Below, one piece after another: positions 38,170 to 49,001 of a stretch of DNA of 64,000 bases (positions are counted from its first letter, which is position 1; the number at the start of each line of letters is the position of its first letter). Origin of the DNA: Rhizophagus irregularis (Eukaryota; Glomeromycota; Glomeromycetes; Glomerales; Glomeraceae); the NCBI RefSeq assembly GCF_026210795.1, contig NC_089437.1, positions 4,960,001-5,024,000 of the forward strand, written 5' to 3'. The notes under the pieces are model-generated. The model did no database searches, was not told where the DNA came from, and saw only the letters and a list, made by a program, of their open reading frames with translations. The translations under genes were made by a program, and so were the position numbers.

Positions 38170-40140
38170 CGAGCTACTCTTTATTGTACTGGAAATAATG
38201 CTAATTTATGGTATTGCTTCCATGTCATAAGATATATACCTCTAATAAATAATTGATCAATATAGAATATTGGATAATGTGAGCTTTGATTGATTCGGAA
38301 TATATATTTTGTAAGCAGATACTGTTTAAAGAACTTTAATAACAGCTCTTTTCCTCCTGAAATACTCCAGGTTGATCTATTAATCGGATCCGTTGCCATT
38401 GATATATCGAGAGCTTTAGCTATTACTAATGCATTAAATGAAATGTTTTTCCTAGTTTGAATTTTTATCTAAGAAGATCACAGTTAAAAATTGGATCTGT
38501 GATCAGTGAGTTAAGCTGCACGTCTCTGAGTCTGATATGTGTAAATATCGCTGCATGTGAATCACTATTCAGTCTAATCATTAAGTTCGTTATAGTATTG
38601 ATACAAAATATTTTCCATGGATGGTCCATACTGAAATACCCCTCATGAAATATTAGTAACGAAGGTGTGTTCTTAGGTAATTTCATTCAGTTTTTAACCA
38701 ACTTCATTACTGGAGTGAATATGTGATTCCAATCTTGCTCTATCAATGTCATGATTTGAGCTATATACATCAGTCTAGGTATTAATACCCTATGATTATG
38801 GAATACATCGACCAACTGGAACGAACTTTTTACAGACTGTGTCACAAAAATTTTTTATTGTCGTAGATAGGTGTTGCATCCATCTTCTCCTATTTGGTTT
38901 GTTGGAAAACCAGACCCCGAGATAGGACCGGGAAAACTACTAATAAAGGTCACCGGTTTTCTTAGTTCGAACCCATATTTAATTTTCAAAAAGGTCACCG
39001 TAAAAATAATTAATAAAAGTCACGTGTTGGTTCGCAAGAATAAGAAAATTTGAGTGAAGATCTTTCCTTTTTCTGTTTTTGGAGCGGAAACATGTGAATA
39101 AATAGCCAATTGACCAATCATAAGATGGTTCGCATTCATATGATTTTCTGATTTTTTTCCGGTGACCTTTATATATAGTTTTCCCGGTTCTCCCGAGATA
39201 CCTTATTTTATCGTCTGTGACTTGAACTATAGAATAATCTTGACCTAATTCAATGGTTTATTCTTGTCGTTCTACTGTCAGGTTGATGATTATCATTTTC
39301 GACTTTTTAGTGTTGATGTCAATATCATTAATCGAATAGAATTCATTTGCTATATCTACTATCTTTTGCATCCTAACCTTTGAAGATTCTAGAAATACCG
39401 TCCAACATCTCTATATGCGTATACGGAAATCTGAGGCATACTGTACGTAGTATATTTTGCATAGATTCTAATTGTATTAGGATCAAATATTAATTTAACA
39501 CCTTCATTCTCATTGGAAATTACTGCTCAATTAATAATGATATATTCCTTAACAACATCTTATATGAAAAGTAGTCACTTAGGAATATCTAAGTGTATAA
39601 TATTATATCGCTTTTCTGTACTATCTTAGATCTTGCTTAAATGTTGTAATTGTAAATAATTTTTATCTATTTTGACTTTTTGTTTAACTATATCTTTAAT
39701 ATTATTAATTCATGTATCATTAAAAAGACTATATATAGGAATAATAAGTTCCTTATATTTATCTATAAATTTATAAATTTATCATATTCTTTTTTATTAT
39801 TATAATCATCATTGTATTTATTAAATCTGTTTAACCAACAATTTATCTAATAGGCATCTTTGGCAATAAGAAAATCCTGATTTTTACAGATTTTTTTAAT
39901 TAAATTTTCCAATTTAATAGTATATCATATAGTTTTATTTGCAAATAATAACTTATGTCTTATATTGTGACTTCCTGGATATTTAACTGATTTTATAGAA
40001 AGCTCTATGTTTATTGCTATTGATATAGCGCTTATAATATTATCTCAAAATTTATTGAATCTATATTTTATTTCTTTCCCATCAGTGTTCTTTTTATACC
40101 CTAATTGTAATTTATGATTAAATTTATCTAGTATTAGTTG
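38170..40140 (-). pseudogene. Decayed non-LTR retrotransposon reverse transcriptase
   Basis: Minus-strand remnant in several frames. From N to C: a region reading KNQDFLIAKDAY (about 39.88 kb); then ISNENEGVKLIFDPNTIRIY running into VYAYRD (about 39.4 kb), the position of the catalytic YxDD box, which is broken by a frameshift. Next come QKIVDIANEFYSINDIDIN and SKMIIINL, then the RYLG/VWF motif of the palm-thumb junction. The thumb-like part is HRVLIPRLMYIAQIMTLIE followed by a stop and MKLPKNTPSLLIFHEGYF. The order and motifs match LINE-type RT palm and thumb domains. Several stops and frameshifts are present, and a 267-bp MITE splits the RYLG motif. On its own strand, the ~115-bp array at 38.06-35.64 kb follows directly. 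Confidence 0.8.
38925..39191. mobile_element. 267-bp MITE with 9-bp target duplication
   Basis: Terminal inverted repeats of ~32 bp: the left end is GGACCGGGAAAACTACTAAT, and the right end reverse-complemented is AGAACCGGGAAAACTATATA; both continue into TAAAGGTCACCGG. A perfect 9-bp direct repeat CCCGAGATA flanks it (38,916-38,924 and 39,192-39,200). Removing the element and one repeat rejoins the reverse transcriptase codons for R-Y-L-G-V-W-F. A 9-bp duplication points to Mutator-like (MULE) mobilisation. No coding capacity. Confidence 0.88.
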
Positions 40141-40541
40141 TTGAAAAGATTAATATGTAGTAAAAATAAAGTGACAAAGTTAGTAATATTGTAAAAAAAA
40201 AGGTTAATGTGTAGTAAAAATAAAATAACAAAGTAATATAAAACAAAAAAAAAAAAAAGGAAATTCAGAAAATTGAAAAAGTGATAACTATAACATTATT
40301 AAATTATTTACATGTTCAAATAAATATACGTGTTTAGATAAATATATACAATAATTTTAATTTTAATTAGGTTAGTGTGTGGTGAAGAATAAAGTGACAA
40401 AGTTAGTAAAGAAAAAAAATTCAGAAAATTAAGAAAATAACTTCAACATTAAATTATTCACATATTCAGATAAATATATGTGTTAATAAATACATATAAT
40501 AATTTTAATTGGCTAGAGTCATACATTTTCTGTATTATATT

Positions 40542-41350
40542 TAGGGATGGTAAAGTTCTAGGTCCTAGACCTAAAGGCCTGGTCCTAAGACCTGGTCTGT
40601 AGATCTTTAAGTGTAAATTTTGGATCAGAAGTAGACCAGATTCTTAAAAGTCTTAACCAATAAAGTATCAATATATATTAGATAGAAATTAAACATTAAA
40701 TATATAAGTTATAAGAAATCTATATAAAATTATATTATGTTTAAATTATATATGTATAGTTTGCTGTAAATTTGATTTTAAGTAACTGCAATATTGCAAT
40801 ACAATTTTTATATAATTAAAATTATATTAAAAAAATAAATTTTTTTTTTTTTAAATAATTTATATATGCTTTATTGATATTAAGTTTATATACCATATAA
40901 ACAAATTACCATGAACTATATCCACTCAAAAGGATGCAATCATCAAAATACCAATACAAATAAAAATAAAAGTAATTAAAAATTAGTGACACTATATTTA
41001 TCTATAAAAAATTTATTTATTTATTTTTTTTTTTATTAAAAAAATAAATTGTGATATTGCAATTCACATTTTTATATTAAAATCATATAAAAAGGTAAAT
41101 CACAATACCAAAACTCACTTTTTTTTATATAAAATCAATATAAAAAAGTGAATCCCAATATCACAAATCACTTTTTTTATATTTAGTTATTACTAAATTC
41201 ATAAAATCTATAAATAATTTAGTCAGGACAGACAGGCCCAGATCCAGGATTGGTTCTAACAGAATCTGGTTTACAGATCTGTTTAAAAGGACTTATAAGT
41301 CCTAGAACCAAGACCGGACTAGAACTGACTAATTGATCTAACCATCTCTA
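40542..41350. mobile_element. hAT-like non-autonomous element (imperfect ends)
   Basis: The left end TAGGGATGGTAAAGTTCTAG and the reverse-complemented right end TAGAGATGGTTAGATCAATT resemble each other. Subterminal GGTCCTAGACC/GTCCTAGAACC/AGGACTTATAAGTCC motifs lie in both ends, as in hAT elements. No clean 8-bp target duplication is visible, so boundaries are tentative. The interior contains copy 2 of the dispersed repeat and repeats around TGTGATATTGCAATTCAC. Confidence 0.5.
40853..41010. repeat. Dispersed repeat, copy 2
   Basis: Direct copy of 34,804-34,970 with substitutions and a few indels. It lies inside the 40,542-41,350 candidate element. Confidence 0.85.
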
Positions 41351-41386
41351 GTTAGTAATTACATTAGTTTATTAGTCAGTAAATTT

Positions 41387-41560
41387 TTTAGGGTGTAGAT
41401 CTTTAAGGATTCCATAAATTGCTTTTTAGAATTCTTAAGGATCTGTGATTTTAAGGATTCTTTAAAAATTCTTATTGACTTGTAAAATATCCTTAAGGAT
41501 TCTATAAATTTATAGAACCTTAAGGATTCCTATATAAAAAATCCTTAAGTATCCTTTAAA
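41387..41560. repeat. TTAAGGATTC cluster, left of array 2
   Basis: TTAAGGATTC/CCTTAAGGAT/GAATCCTTAAGG-type motifs recur about eight times in both orientations. A related cluster (CCTTAAGAATT, GAATCCCTAGGGATTC) lies at 44,150-44,290, on the other side of array 2. The pair could be the subterminal regions of one element with array 2 as its core, but the ends are not resolved. Confidence 0.5.
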
Positions 41561-41699
41561 AAAAAAAATTTCAAAACTTTAATTATACAATTAATACATA
41601 TAGTCAAAATATTTATATATCACGTATGTGTATTACATATATCACGTGTATTACATAATTTGATGTGTATTATGATAGTAAAAAAAAAAATTTTAACTT

Positions 41700-41920
41700 T
41701 GGCTCTTTCGTCTTTCTTTCCTTCCCCTTTCAGAGAAAAGTTAATAATTTTGTTTTTATCACCTTTCCCCTTCCTTTTTACTCTTTTACCCTTACCCTTT
41801 TCCTTTCTTTTCTCTTCCTCTACTATCACTTTTCCTTTTCCTTTTCCTACCCTTTCTTTCACTTTTTCCCCTCTTCCTCTCTTCCTCTTTCCCCTCTTCC
41901 TATCCTTTCTTTAGGTTTCG
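41700..41920. repeat. C/T-rich low-complexity tract
   Basis: A polypyrimidine stretch (CCTTTTCCTTTTCC, CCCCTCTTCC) of about 200 bp with strong strand asymmetry. The open frames across it on both strands are composition artefacts. Confidence 0.85.
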
Positions 41921-41929
41921 GGTAATTTG

Positions 41930-43755
41930 AACAAACTTTAGAGATGAGTAAATTTCACTTTTTTTTGTAGGTTTTAAATTCATGAACCAATATTATTTAT
42001 TATTCTTTCTTATAAGAAACGTTATCTAACGTTTCTATTTTTTTTGTAGGTTCAAGTATATTCAGTTTAGAAATTTTAAAACGAAATGGTAAACTTCACA
42101 ATGTTTCATTTTGTTGTGAAACTTAAATAAATTCATTTTTTTTTAATAAAAACGTTTTCTAACATTTCTTTTAAATTTTTAGGTTCTGTTTCTGATATTC
42201 AACTTGGAATTTGGTAAGTTTTGCAACATTTTCGTTGCAAAACTTAAATTTATTGATTTATTTGGAAATGTTCATTAACATTTCCTTTATTTTTTTTTTT
42301 GTAGGTCCAGTTTGAAGTTATAGGTGAAGAAGCATCAGGTTGAGTCAATTTCACAATCAAGATCCATTAATGTTTGATACGTGTAAAAATTTGGTAGGAA
42401 AATTTTTTTTTTCCTTGTTTATTTTAACGAGACTTTTGTTAACGTTTTGTTTTTTTCTTTCTTTTTAGACGATCTATGATATCGATAAAGTCTATATGAG
42501 AATTAAAAGTACTTTATAAGACGGAATTGGATGATATCACCATAATGTTTTATTTCATATCAGTATCCAACTTCTATCTACACCTCTGCTACAGCAACTG
42601 GAAATGAAATGGTCAATCATTTTAAAATAGAAGGAATTTTATTCTGACAACCAGCGGCATTGTAATCAGAATTGCAAGCCCAGTCCCGCCTTGCAAATTG
42701 TAATGAAAGCTATCAGATATTCATACACTCTCCGTCAAATTTCTATCTTTACTAAATCTATTCAACCAGTGCAGAAAGAAAACATATGCAACATATGTGA
42801 CCAGAGAATGTGATTTCTGTTTATTTTTCTGAGAATCCAAATGAAAAAAGGATTCATATTTTTGTTCAACCTTTTTTTCACCTGAATAATGATTTTCTAT
42901 ATCATATAACAGTGATATGTTCGCAACTTTATATATCAGTTTCTTCGGTAATATTTTTTTATTTTTACTTCTTAACGTGAACTAAATTAAGGAATATTGG
43001 AGAGTACTAACCCAAGAAGGTCATTGTCCGAAGATTAGACTAATCCAACTCCAGTTCCTCCAAAAGTGAAAGGAAGATGACTGGAAATTTGGGTAAGTTT
43101 CATATCAAAATTTACTATTTTTTTTTTAGTTAGGAAAATATTTTTTAACGTTTTCCTTTTTCTTTTATTTGTAGTATTCGAGGACTTGGAATATATGTTG
43201 GTTAGTAAAAAAAAAATTCTCATTTTTTTTATATTAACTAACTGTTCATTTTGTTTTCATTTTTTAGGCGATTTTTCAAGTTTTTCTGGATATTACAGGA
43301 CGTATGTCTAGCAAAGACAGAAATGGATAACGAAGCATATAGATAGGGATTATTATAAGCAGAATAATATTCCTACATTATTTGTAGCGATGTGAAAGAT
43401 AATGATAAGTTGGTAAGTAAAAAAAAAAATTTTTTCAATTTTTTTTCTTAATTTTAATGAACTTATTATTAAGTACTAACTACCATCACCAGTAATATCA
43501 GCCGTAACAGTGCTATCACCAGTAATAGAGTTAATAATTTGAAAATGGTAGGTTTCATTGAGAAACTTCTCGTTTGTTTTCTTTTAGAAATTAAATAAAT
43601 TAAATAACATTTTTATATTAGGTTATCTGGGCATTGATGAAAAAGTTAAGAATTTAAAGATGGTAAGTTGTATTGCGAAACTTATCATTTTTATTTCTTT
43701 ATTTATTACATTTACTAATATTTTTAATTTTTTTATTTGTAGGTTCTGCCACTAA
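41930..43755 (+). repeat. Exon-intron-like tandem units, opposite orientation (array 2)
   Basis: Same architecture as array 1 but read on the plus strand. Clear blocks: 42,050-42,088 (39 nt) and 42,183-42,213 (31 nt), separated by an intron-like 94 nt and followed by another of 91 nt. Donors are GTAAAC and GTAAGT; acceptors are TTTTTAG and TTTTTTGTAG. The donor at 42,214 lies inside a long hairpin (GTAAGTTTTGCAAC paired with GTTGCAAAACTTA), closely similar to the array 1 unit at 36,268-36,300. The distal part (42,460-43,755) is less regular, with further GTAAGT/TTTAG pairs. Confidence 0.7.
42540..42960 (+). other. Coding-like unassigned sequence within array 2
   Basis: Between recognisable array units the base composition becomes more balanced. 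Short stretches read like protein (NVISVYFSENPNEKRIHIF followed by VQPFFHLNNDF around 42.8-42.9 kb), with stops between. I cannot assign a family. It may be a captured or decayed gene fragment. Confidence 0.3.
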
Positions 43756-44149
43756 ACTTCATATCGATTTTTTTATTTAGAATTTTCTTTGTAATTAAAA
43801 TAGACTTTTTATAATTATTGTACTATATCTCATTAATTCAGAAAAAATGTAATAATATATATACTTCTCCGCTAATTAATTACGTCGTATTTCGGCGAAC
43901 GGACCAATTCACTATTTATTATAAAATTACTATGAATTAATTACGTCTGTCAAAATACATTACGTCTGTCAAAATAAATTTAATTAGTATTTTGTCATTT
44001 TGACGAAAAGTATAATAATATATAATAGATAATAGATAAATAAATAAAATTAATTAAACCTATAATAATAAATAATTGAAATTAACTAATAATAAATCTA
44101 TAATAAATAAATAATTATATATAAATGAATAAATAAATTAAATCCTTAA

Positions 44150-44295
44150 GAATTTCTTAATATTAAATTAGGATCTTTAAGAATTCCATAGAAGTTTTTG
44201 AAATAAGGAATCCTCGCTAGTGGGGAGAATTCCTAGGGATCCTCACTAATTATGAGATTAATGGAATCCCTAGGGATTCGCGTTTCAAAAAAATT
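44150..44295. repeat. GGAATCCCTAGGGATTC cluster, right of array 2
   Basis: Inverted motifs such as AATCCCTAGGGATTC and GAATTCCTAGGGATCC recur here. They relate to the TTAAGGATTC cluster at 41,387-41,560. Possible subterminal region of an element spanning array 2. Confidence 0.45.
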
Positions 44296-44309
44296 ACTGA
44301 TGTACTGTA

Positions 44310-45197
44310 CAGTATTAGCAAAAAGTAATCAGAATTGCAAAAAATGTGATAAATGAAAAACCAATAATTAAAATTGCTTCAAATTTTGTAGATTTTTTAC
44401 CAAATGTATCATTATTATATATATAAATTATTAGCTTTTTATCTTATTTTTTTATCTCATAATTGATTTTTTAGTTCAAAAAAATAATTGCAAAATATTT
44501 AACCTATAAAAAATCTGAAAATTCTGATTATAACATTCAAATTGAAATTTATAAAAAGGTTGAATAATTATAAATTAAAGTTTACATTAAGCTATAAATT
44601 TTATTAAAAAAAGTTGACACTTTTTTATTTGTTAGTTATTAAGAAAATTAAGATTAAAGTTTCTTTATTATATTAATCGCAACCTAACCCTAATCCTTAA
44701 TTTTAGTAAAAAGAACTAAAATTTAAAAATTAAATTTAAATTATAATAATTATAGAGGATTATAATAAAGTCTTTTTAATGTTAGTTTAATAATATTCAA
44801 AATATTTGAAAAAATAATATTTAAAATTTATTTTATTTTAATGATTTTTGAGTCAACATTAATGTCAATTTATAGAAAAATTAACTAATTAAGTAATAAC
44901 CAATTTTTTTAATAAATTAATTAAAGATATATTTTTATATTTATAATTTTTTATTATAATATATATGTTAATTGTTAATGACTAAGGATAATATTAAAAA
45001 TCTTTATTGAATTTTTATTTTGCTTAAATTTTTAATGGTTTTTTTTTGAAAAAAAAAAAATCAATTGTGAGACAAGGAAATAAGTTAAAAAGCTGAAATT
45101 TTATACACTTAATATTAATAAAATTTGAAGCAATTTTAATTGCTGGTTTCTCATTTATTGCATTTTTTGCAATTCTAATTACTTTTTGCTAGCACTG
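44310..45197. mobile_element. Tc1/mariner-like non-autonomous element (888 bp)
   Basis: Long terminal inverted repeats of about 75 bp. The left end is CAGTATTAGCAAAAAGTAAT and the right end reverse-complemented is CAGTGCTAGCAAAAAGTAAT; both continue through AGAATTGCAAAAAATG and AATTAAAATTGCTTCAAATT. TA dinucleotides flank both ends (44,308-44,309 and 45,198-45,199). The interior is AT-rich without coding capacity, so it would need a transposase in trans. Confidence 0.85.
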
Positions 45198-45199
45198 TA

Positions 45200-47939
45200 A
45201 CTTTATTAGTCAATCCTTTTAATTCTATTAGTATAGTTCTATTAATTTATTATTAATTCCATTTATTTAAATCAAATTGAATTATAATTTAAAAATTTTC
45301 AATCAAATCAAATAATTTTATTAGTTCAGTTTAATTTGGATCAATTTGATTTGTATTTAATAATATTTGATTTTTCCAATTAGTTTTTTAAGTTATAATA
45401 GTTGAAATTAATTTAAATAATAAAAAGAGATATTTTATTTTAAATATGAAATATATAAAAGATGATGATTACTGGTGACCGAAATTATGATGATCGAACA
45501 GCATTAAAAAAATATAGTGCCGGTAAAAATTGATAATTCTGGCCAACGGTGATGATCACCCGAAGTAAAAATCTATATAATATACCTTTTTATTTATTTT
45601 TATATAAAATTCATTATTTTGCATATACAACTAAAATTTAATAATAATATTAGTGTGTAAAAATATAAATATTTATTTTTAAATACAAGCTTGTAATAAG
45701 TAACCTATTTTAAAATATTTTATATTATTTTCATTTTGAAAATTTTATTTCAATTGTTTTATTTTAAGTAAATAATTAGAATCCAATTCTATTGTTTATT
45801 TAAAATAAACTAATGATGATCTTTTCTTTCTTTAATATAAATTAGTAATAAAAAATAAAAGAAATGAAAAAGAACAACAGAAAATAAGAAGATTTGCAAA
45901 TTAGAAAGATTTCGTGGAAATCAAAACATCAAAAGTCCAACACTTTGAAAATTTTAGACGAAAAAAAAAAGGTTTTACATATTGTGGCGTCGAACGACTT
46001 TGAGCCCCAAATTTGTAGATGATTTGCACATGATATTTACATATTGTGAAAAACCAAAAACAATGGTATTGAATATAATTCATTCAGTAACTTCCATGTG
46101 TTTTTTACACATCTCCGAATTAATAATTATTATTAGCGATATAAGTGGCTTGAACTTTGCATGACAGTTAATTGACAGTTTTATATAAAAAATTACCATA
46201 AGTGAAAAAACCCATTGTTCATATTCTCATTGTTTTCATTTGAAAAATTATTTTAAACTTATTACATCATATACCGTTTTTATTATTAAGAAATTTCCCG
46301 GTGATTGGGAGATATTTGTTTTTATTTTGTTTTGGTGTTTAGTAAAAGTAAGCTTATCTTTTATGTCAAAAATCGATATCTGAAAAAGATAAATAATTTT
46401 TAAACAAATAATAATTTACCGGTTAATGAGAACAATCAAAAAAAGGACAATCTCCTCGTGGAATGGGAAATAAAAAAAAACCATGTACACTAAAATTTGA
46501 AATCTGTAAAATTATGCAAAGATGCGTGATATTTTTGATGAACGGAGAACAAAATTACGCGTGTTGTTTACTCCTACGCCATTCAGCCTAATTTCGATTA
46601 TTCAATAGTAAGAAGTAGGAACAACTTGGCGTTTTTTTTTCGTTTGTTTTTTTTTCTTCTCTCGTTAAAACAATTTTCGTCGTAATGGTATAATTTTTAA
46701 TCAAATTACAATAATTATTATAATCGCTTTCTTTTTCGTGAATAGTTAATAAATAATGTATGTTCACGAGTCTTTAATGCGTGCTAACAAAGGGAATTTC
46801 ATAGACATTATTCTAAATGGAAGAATGTTTTTATAATATAACACAAATGATTATATATATATATATAATTTTTTTTTTTTTTACAAAAAGTAGATTTGTT
46901 TATAGGATCACAACATTTCTGCATTCTTTTGCTTGGTCGTTTTTTTTTTTTCAGTAAATGCGTCAATGCGATATTATGCAGGGCTTAAGTATTATTTACA
47001 TCTCTGCAAGATAGCAGGGATCCCATCCGCATTTTTTCTCATTCATTTGATCTCAATTACTATATATATATATAACAGAAATTTGATCATCGATTGTCGC
47101 GGGCATTTTTATCAGATTTATGTGAGTGTGAAGACCTAATGTAGGCGTATTTATTCATAAAATTTGTGATTACGTAATATATATAAAAAAAAATTTTAAT
47201 TAGCTTTCAAATAACTAAATCGGACCCTGAATTAAATTTTTTAGTAAACAAGTTTAAATTCTTGATATCTTGCATTTTTGTTTGTTCTTTTTTTTGAATC
47301 GTATGACAAAAAAAAGCTCTCAAGTGATCTTGTTACCGAATTCGGTAAAGGGCTCAAATATATTGTTTTGGATTGTTTGTCAGTTTAATTGATCATCAGA
47401 TAAATTTCACATGTCAAAAATTATATTTTTTATATATAATTTTTTTTTTTTTTTAAAAAAAAAAAACTATCATTTGTGTTTCGCGGCGAATGTGCTAAAT
47501 CTTTGTACATATTCGTATTATTAAAATTTTTTTTTTACATAAATATCCAAGAAATTGATTCAATTTTGAATTTTTTTTTTGTTCTATGTTGACTTGTAAC
47601 GAAAAATTCAACCCCCTCCTTTCAATGCCTTTCGCAATCATTCATTATTGATTGGGTATGTTTACTTAATAAAAGGGGATATATTTATATGCATATATAT
47701 AGTTTTATCTATTTATATTTATTAACTTTGATTTTTTCAATTTTTTTAGCAAACAATCTATTAACGGGTTTTCCCAATTAATAATTTTATTTTAACGAAA
47801 CCCCATCCTCTATTATTATTATTACTTTACCATTTACACGATATCCTAAAAATATTTCATATTCTTTATTAAATCCTTTTTTTTTCTCATTTTAACGACA
47901 AAATTATTTTTTTCCCTTCTTAAAATTCGAATATCACGA
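45200..47939. other. Gene-free sequence upstream of the SDR gene
   Basis: AT-rich, with no frame carrying a domain. The small frames at 45,901-46,164 overlap on both strands and show no family. The last ~150 bp before 47,940 are pyrimidine-rich, consistent with the promoter and leader of the SDR gene. Confidence 0.5.
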
Positions 47940-49001
47940 ATGGGAATTATTTCATATGTTGGTAGTTTCTTTGCTACACCCCCTCCAAATCAAAAATTTG
48001 CGGAAAGATATGTTCTTGTAACCGGATGCGATTCTGGTATAGGAAATTTGATTGCAAAGGCTTTACATAGGAGGGGTTATTGCGTATTTGCTGGATGTTT
48101 AACCGAAACGGCGTTTAGAGATTTTCTCGTTCATCCAGCACCAAATTTTCGACCATTCTTGCTTGATATAACAAAAGAACAATCAATTCAACAATGTGCA
48201 AGAATGGTATCTCATGAAACTAAAGAAAAAGGTTTATTTGCATTAATTAATAATGCTGGATGTAATGAAGGTTTCGCATTTGAGTTCACTTCAGCTGAAC
48301 AAATTGAAAAAACTATGGAAGTAAATTTTATGGGTCCAATAAAAATGATTAAAGCTCTTTTACCTAATTTAAGACAAAACATTAAATATAATATGAAAAA
48401 ACCATCAAAAGATCAGGATATTCATCCAAGAATTATTAATATAACATCTGTATTAGGAAGAACTACAGTTCCATTTTATGGCGCTTTTAGTGCTTCAAAA
48501 CATGCTTTAGAAGCTATGTTAGATACCATACGTGTAGAATTATTACCATGGAAAATTCATATAACTATGATTGAACCTGGTCCAATTAAATCAAGATTAA
48601 CACATCCTGATTTAGTAGAAATTTCTAAAAAATTTTTTTCTTCCCCTGAAATTACTGAAAATACTTTAACCCTTTATGGGGAAGATTATATTCAAAAAGT
48701 CATTGAATTTTGGCAAAAAATTCATTCCGGTCAAGATAGTCCAAAAGAAATTGTTAGAACTGTTGTTGAATCTGTTGAAGTTGGTTTTCCAAAAGATCGT
48801 TATGTCGTTGGAACCATTGCTAAAGCCCAAGTTTTATTACATAACGTTTTACCAAGATGGGTAATTGATTTAGCTTGGGGAAGTGTTATTAGATTAGTTG
48901 GTATTTGGCCAAAAGAGGTAAAAGAATTAGAAGATGGTGTATTAAACGATGATATTTCTTCTGCACCTGTTGCTTCTTCAAGTACTTCTTCAACAAACTA
49001 A
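47940..49001 (+). CDS. SDR9C-like short-chain dehydrogenase/reductase with Phe at the catalytic Tyr position
   Basis: Intronless 353-residue protein of the classical SDR superfamily, NAD(P)-binding. The cofactor motif is TGCDSGIG (28-35), followed by NLIAKALHRRGYCVFAGCLT, which closely resembles the retinol dehydrogenase/17-beta-HSD6/BDH1 (SDR9C) group. Asp76 lies in FLLDIT, NNAG is at 104-107, the catalytic Asn is N129, and the catalytic Ser is S170 (NITS). In the YxxxK position the protein has F183-S-A-S-K187: Ser-to-position spacing (13) shows that F183 replaces the usual proton-donor Tyr. Tyr180 is three residues earlier. PG at 213-214 is conserved. A hydrophobic C-terminal stretch (VLPRWVIDLAWGSVIRLVG, about 303-321) could associate with a membrane, as in microsomal SDR9C enzymes. 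The substrate is unknown, perhaps a sterol, retinoid-like or lipid alcohol. The protein is either a poorly active dehydrogenase, one using an alternative acid, or a pseudoenzyme. Confidence 0.92.
   Translation: MGIISYVGSFFATPPPNQKFAERYVLVTGCDSGIGNLIAKALHRRGYCVFAGCLTETAFRDFLVHPAPNFRPFLLDITKEQSIQQCARMVSHETKEKGLFALINNAGCNEGFAFEFTSAEQIEKTMEVNFMGPIKMIKALLPNLRQNIKYNMKKPSKDQDIHPRIINITSVLGRTTVPFYGAFSASKHALEAMLDTIRVELLPWKIHITMIEPGPIKSRLTHPDLVEISKKFFSSPEITENTLTLYGEDYIQKVIEFWQKIHSGQDSPKEIVRTVVESVEVGFPKDRYVVGTIAKAQVLLHNVLPRWVIDLAWGSVIRLVGIWPKEVKELEDGVLNDDISSAPVASSSTSSTN

Noticed and set aside
41620-41925. Three overlapping frames on both strands
   Set aside because: All arise from a polypyrimidine/polypurine tract.
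41376-44305. One hAT-like element spanning array 2 with CAGTAAATTTTTT / CAGTAATTTTTTT ends
   Set aside because: The end similarity is mostly a T-run and no 8-bp target duplication is found; only the subterminal motif clusters are reported.
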